Source of the DNA: Atrichornis clamosus
Lineage: Eukaryota > Chordata > Aves > Passeriformes > Menuridae
Reading direction: 5' to 3'
DNA length: 64,000 nt
Assembly (NCBI GenBank): GCA_013400975.1
Contig: WBMZ01010918.1
Coordinates: 62,001 to 126,000 of the forward strand
In this document: positions 61,101-64,000 of the stretch, one piece after another
Position numbering within the stretch: the stretch's first letter is position 1
Layout: the number at the start of each line of letters is the position of its first letter
Program-made: the position numbers and the translations under genes
The notes under the pieces: generated by a model
The model's database searches: none
The model's input: only the letters and a program-made list of their open reading frames with translations
Told to the model about the DNA's origin: nothing

Positions 61101-64000
61101 TCAAGGAGGCAGAGCAGTCTCCTTAAGCTTGTATTGTTATGAAAGACCATAACCCCTTAACTCACTGCCCCTGTGTGTGAGCATGGGGCACGGGGGCTTG
61201 CCCACACCCATCTGTTTTGGCATTCTCTGAGTTACATGGATGCTTGGAATGCTTTTTAATTTCCAAAGCATGAAAGTTTTGTATCTAAATCTGCTGAGGA
61301 TCATGTTTTATTATCTGACATATTGAATGGTGAAGGGCATCTAGGCCCAAGAGGAACAACTGGCATTTAAAATGGGGCCTCAAATGTGTGATTTCTGTGC
61401 GTCATCAGTACAGAAATCAAATAAGTATTTTTAAGGGGCCAGGGATGTTCTTTAAAGTCATCATTATTGTTCTGATCCTGACTTCTCTGGGCTGTCTGAG
61501 GAGTGGAAAGAGCCGATAACTTTTAACTGTGATGCTGAGCAGAAGCCAAGTTTAGGTACTCTGATCTGTCTTGTTGAAGAGTCCTTCTCTCCACTGATCA
61601 TGAAATGAGACTAGAGAGTCAAGAAGCTAAAAGAAAAAATCTGCGAAAGTAGTCCTTATGAGCCATTCACAGTCCAGGAGTTAGAAGTTTTCCCTTAAGT
61701 TTTAAAGAAGTGCTGTAATTCCATTTGCAAGGTAATTGCATCCTGAATGAAATCAACTGGATATGCAGAACCACAAAAGATAAGTATTTTATTAATTGGA
61801 AGCACTTCTGTATTGCTTTTCTGGGGAGTGGGAAAAATGTTAAAGACCAAATCATCTGTCAATCTGCTACAAGAAAGTTAGAATAAAAAAAACCCCAAAA
61901 CAACCCAAACCAAAGCAGAAGAAAAAACTTGGGACTAAAACCTTTGACAACTTGCCACACTGCTTTGCTTAACTTTTTTGATAGACAGTTTTTATTGTTT
62001 CTCCTTCCCTTCCCCTTCTCTCCTTTTCTGTCCTCATCCCCAGAAAGCTGTAGCTTTGTGGTTGTGAGGGGTAGGAACTATATTCCTGCCAGAGCAAACA
62101 GGCAGCATGAAAAAAATCATGAAGTCTTCTGTTGACCTGTAGAGGAAAATTAAAGAGTGAATCAATATTTTTTTTGTCACTGATGCTTTTAAATATTTTA
62201 GCAACTTTGTTTTTCTTCCTTGTCTTTTATATGAGTCCTTTTTCTTTTCTCTTATGCTATCAGTAGATAGTGAGAAACCAAAGCTGGCAAATGAAAAAAA
62301 CTTGAAAATTCTCCTGAGGCACAACATAGAAAATTCCCTCTCTTGCTCTTTCATTCTGTCTGTGTGTACATACAGATATGCAAATCAAAACAACGATGCA
62401 GTGATTATGCAAATCCATGAATTGGTTGCCTGACAATCAGCAACTTCTCCTGAGTATTTAAATTCATTTACTTTACATTTGAAGAAATTTGTCTTTACTG
62501 TATATACATATCAGACATCTGATCAAAATATAGTGCAGTACTTGACCCAGGAGGAGGGAAGAAAGAAAAGTAGCTACATGCTCTAATTGCCATTTTTTTT
62601 TCTGAAAAGGTCTTTTTTTTTCTGAAAGGGTTTATTTTTGTTATATGAAGAGACTTGAGGTCTTTTAAGGCCAATAAGGTAGGATGCATGGAAGACAGGC
62701 AGAGTGGGGTAAGACATTCTGGAAAATCAGCGTGGGATCCAAAGGGGAAAGTGGAAAAATAGCCATTCATATATAAACTTGAGTTATCACACTAACAAAA
62801 TAAGTATAGATGAGTGATGGGTGACATATTTCCTATCGCATTTGTTAATTCCATAGGTTCAAATGACAGCTTGTGTCATGTCCTCCTGCAATTTAACATG
62901 TATTTCAAGTCTCAAAGACAGCAGCTGCTCTGTTCTCTAAAAGTTGCCCCTGGGTTCAGGCAACTTTTAAGTAGCAGAGCGACCGCATTTTCTGCTGGCA
63001 CTTCTATTGGCATTTGATGTTAAATTGAGGAAATTCCTCCTGCTGCAAGTCTGTCCTGCTCCTTCCCCAGAACACCAGTGGGCCCCCAGGCAGACACAGC
63101 TGCTCCACGTTTTGAGAAAGGCTGGAGGTGACTTTAAAGTAGGGCAGCAGCTGGTGCCTTCCCTGCTCCAGTGCTCTTTTGGTGGGAGGTGACTGGAAAG
63201 TCAGTCTGCAGTTCCCGTCTCTCATTGTCCCATCTCCTCCCTTTCCAATGCTACACCCTCCTATAGCCTCACTAGTTTTTTTGAGTTTCTCAACTTACTT
63301 TTTAGATTGGTTTAATATTTACCACCACACTTAAGTGGTGTTGAGAAGTTTAACTGGTATCACTTAATTACACTCACTAATTGTGCTCACTAATGTAGGA
63401 GCACTGGGTTCTGACCCGGCTTGTGGCAGGGATTCCCACATTCCCTGTGTTACAGGTAGTCTCAAGCAAACAAATTGAAACCCCAGAAATGAAAAACCCC
63501 ATTTATATTAAGATAGATAAATGTGTGTGTGTATCAGAGCTGTAAGACATGACAGCCTTGTGGCCATGTTTCTGAATGGCTTGGCAGGAAGCTGTGTAGC
63601 GTAGTGTCAGGAGGTGCTGTGTCTCTTGAGCTGTCCTTCTTATCTTGTCTGTGCTTGCACTATAGGTAAATTCTCAAACATATCTAAATAGTATAGTGGA
63701 AATTCTGAGTGCCTTTTTATTATAAAATAGTATTGTTAATGTCCTGTAGTTTCTTAAAAATTGGGGTAAGACCATATGTTTTTTGGTTCTGTTGTATTTG
63801 AAAACAGTTAATGCTGATACTGTTCAAACTTTCAATATTTTCCTTAACGCTCTCTTAAAAAAGTCACCCAAAAAGGTAAAGATTTAAAACTGTTACAACT
63901 ACCTGGAGAGACGCCTTTTTCATGGAAAGACTGAAATGACCTTAACCTCAGTAATCTTCAGTCCTACTGCCAGAGTAGCACAAGCATGAGTTTGTTGAAA
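58179..64000 (+). other. ACTN2: Start of ACTN2 intron 3
   Basis: The rest of the window is intronic. No match to ACTN2 exon 4 or later was found, and no clear repeat. Small frames such as 62,034-62,354 minus have no recognisable product. Confidence 0.7.

Noticed and set aside
58179..64000. Search for ACTN2 exon 4
   Set aside because: No sequence encoding IVDGNVKMTLGM was found in any frame, so the exon must lie beyond the window.

Overview
The window is a vertebrate nuclear segment, almost certainly from a bird. It contains several CR1 retrotransposon copies with typical avian 3' ends, compact introns, two CpG-island promoters in an otherwise AT-rich background, and a HEATR1/ACTN2 gene pair like the one known from human 1q43. 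It is not chicken-identical at one ACTN2 residue as I recall that protein, so I name no species.

Layout. (1) Positions 103-15,650, minus strand: the 5' third of HEATR1 (UTP10/BAP28, a nucleolar pre-rRNA processing factor). I resolved seventeen coding exons with GT-AG boundaries and consistent phase, giving 812 codons plus one base. The gene leaves the window on the left. A probable noncoding first exon lies in a CpG island at about 15.27-15.82 kb. Two CR1 pieces sit in the first coding intron, and a third CR1 abuts the CpG island on its upstream side. (2) 15.8-32.0 kb: intergenic DNA between the two divergent genes. It holds three CR1 copies (one with a 193-codon open piece of ORF2), a CpG-dense LTR-like stretch near 21.6 kb, and otherwise unassigned AT-rich sequence. 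(3) 31.98-32.57 kb: CpG-island promoter, 5' UTR and first coding exon of ACTN2 (sarcomeric alpha-actinin-2), plus strand. (4) 32.57-64.0 kb: ACTN2 intron 1 (about 24.2 kb), coding exon 2, intron 2, coding exon 3 and the start of intron 3. The gene leaves the window on the right after 123 codons plus one base, inside the first calponin-homology domain.

The genes share no pathway: HEATR1 is a housekeeping ribosome-biogenesis gene and ACTN2 a muscle Z-disc gene. They are divergent neighbours with separate promoters about 16.5 kb apart. I found no bacterial-type operon, CRISPR array, or convincing tRNA or rRNA gene, and no clear undescribed system. The most checkable oddities are a weak ACTN2 exon 1 donor followed at once by a stop codon and an AATAAA, the LTR-like CpG cluster, and the CR1 next to the HEATR1 promoter. 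All calls come from reading the sequence and recalled knowledge of the proteins and repeats; no search was run.
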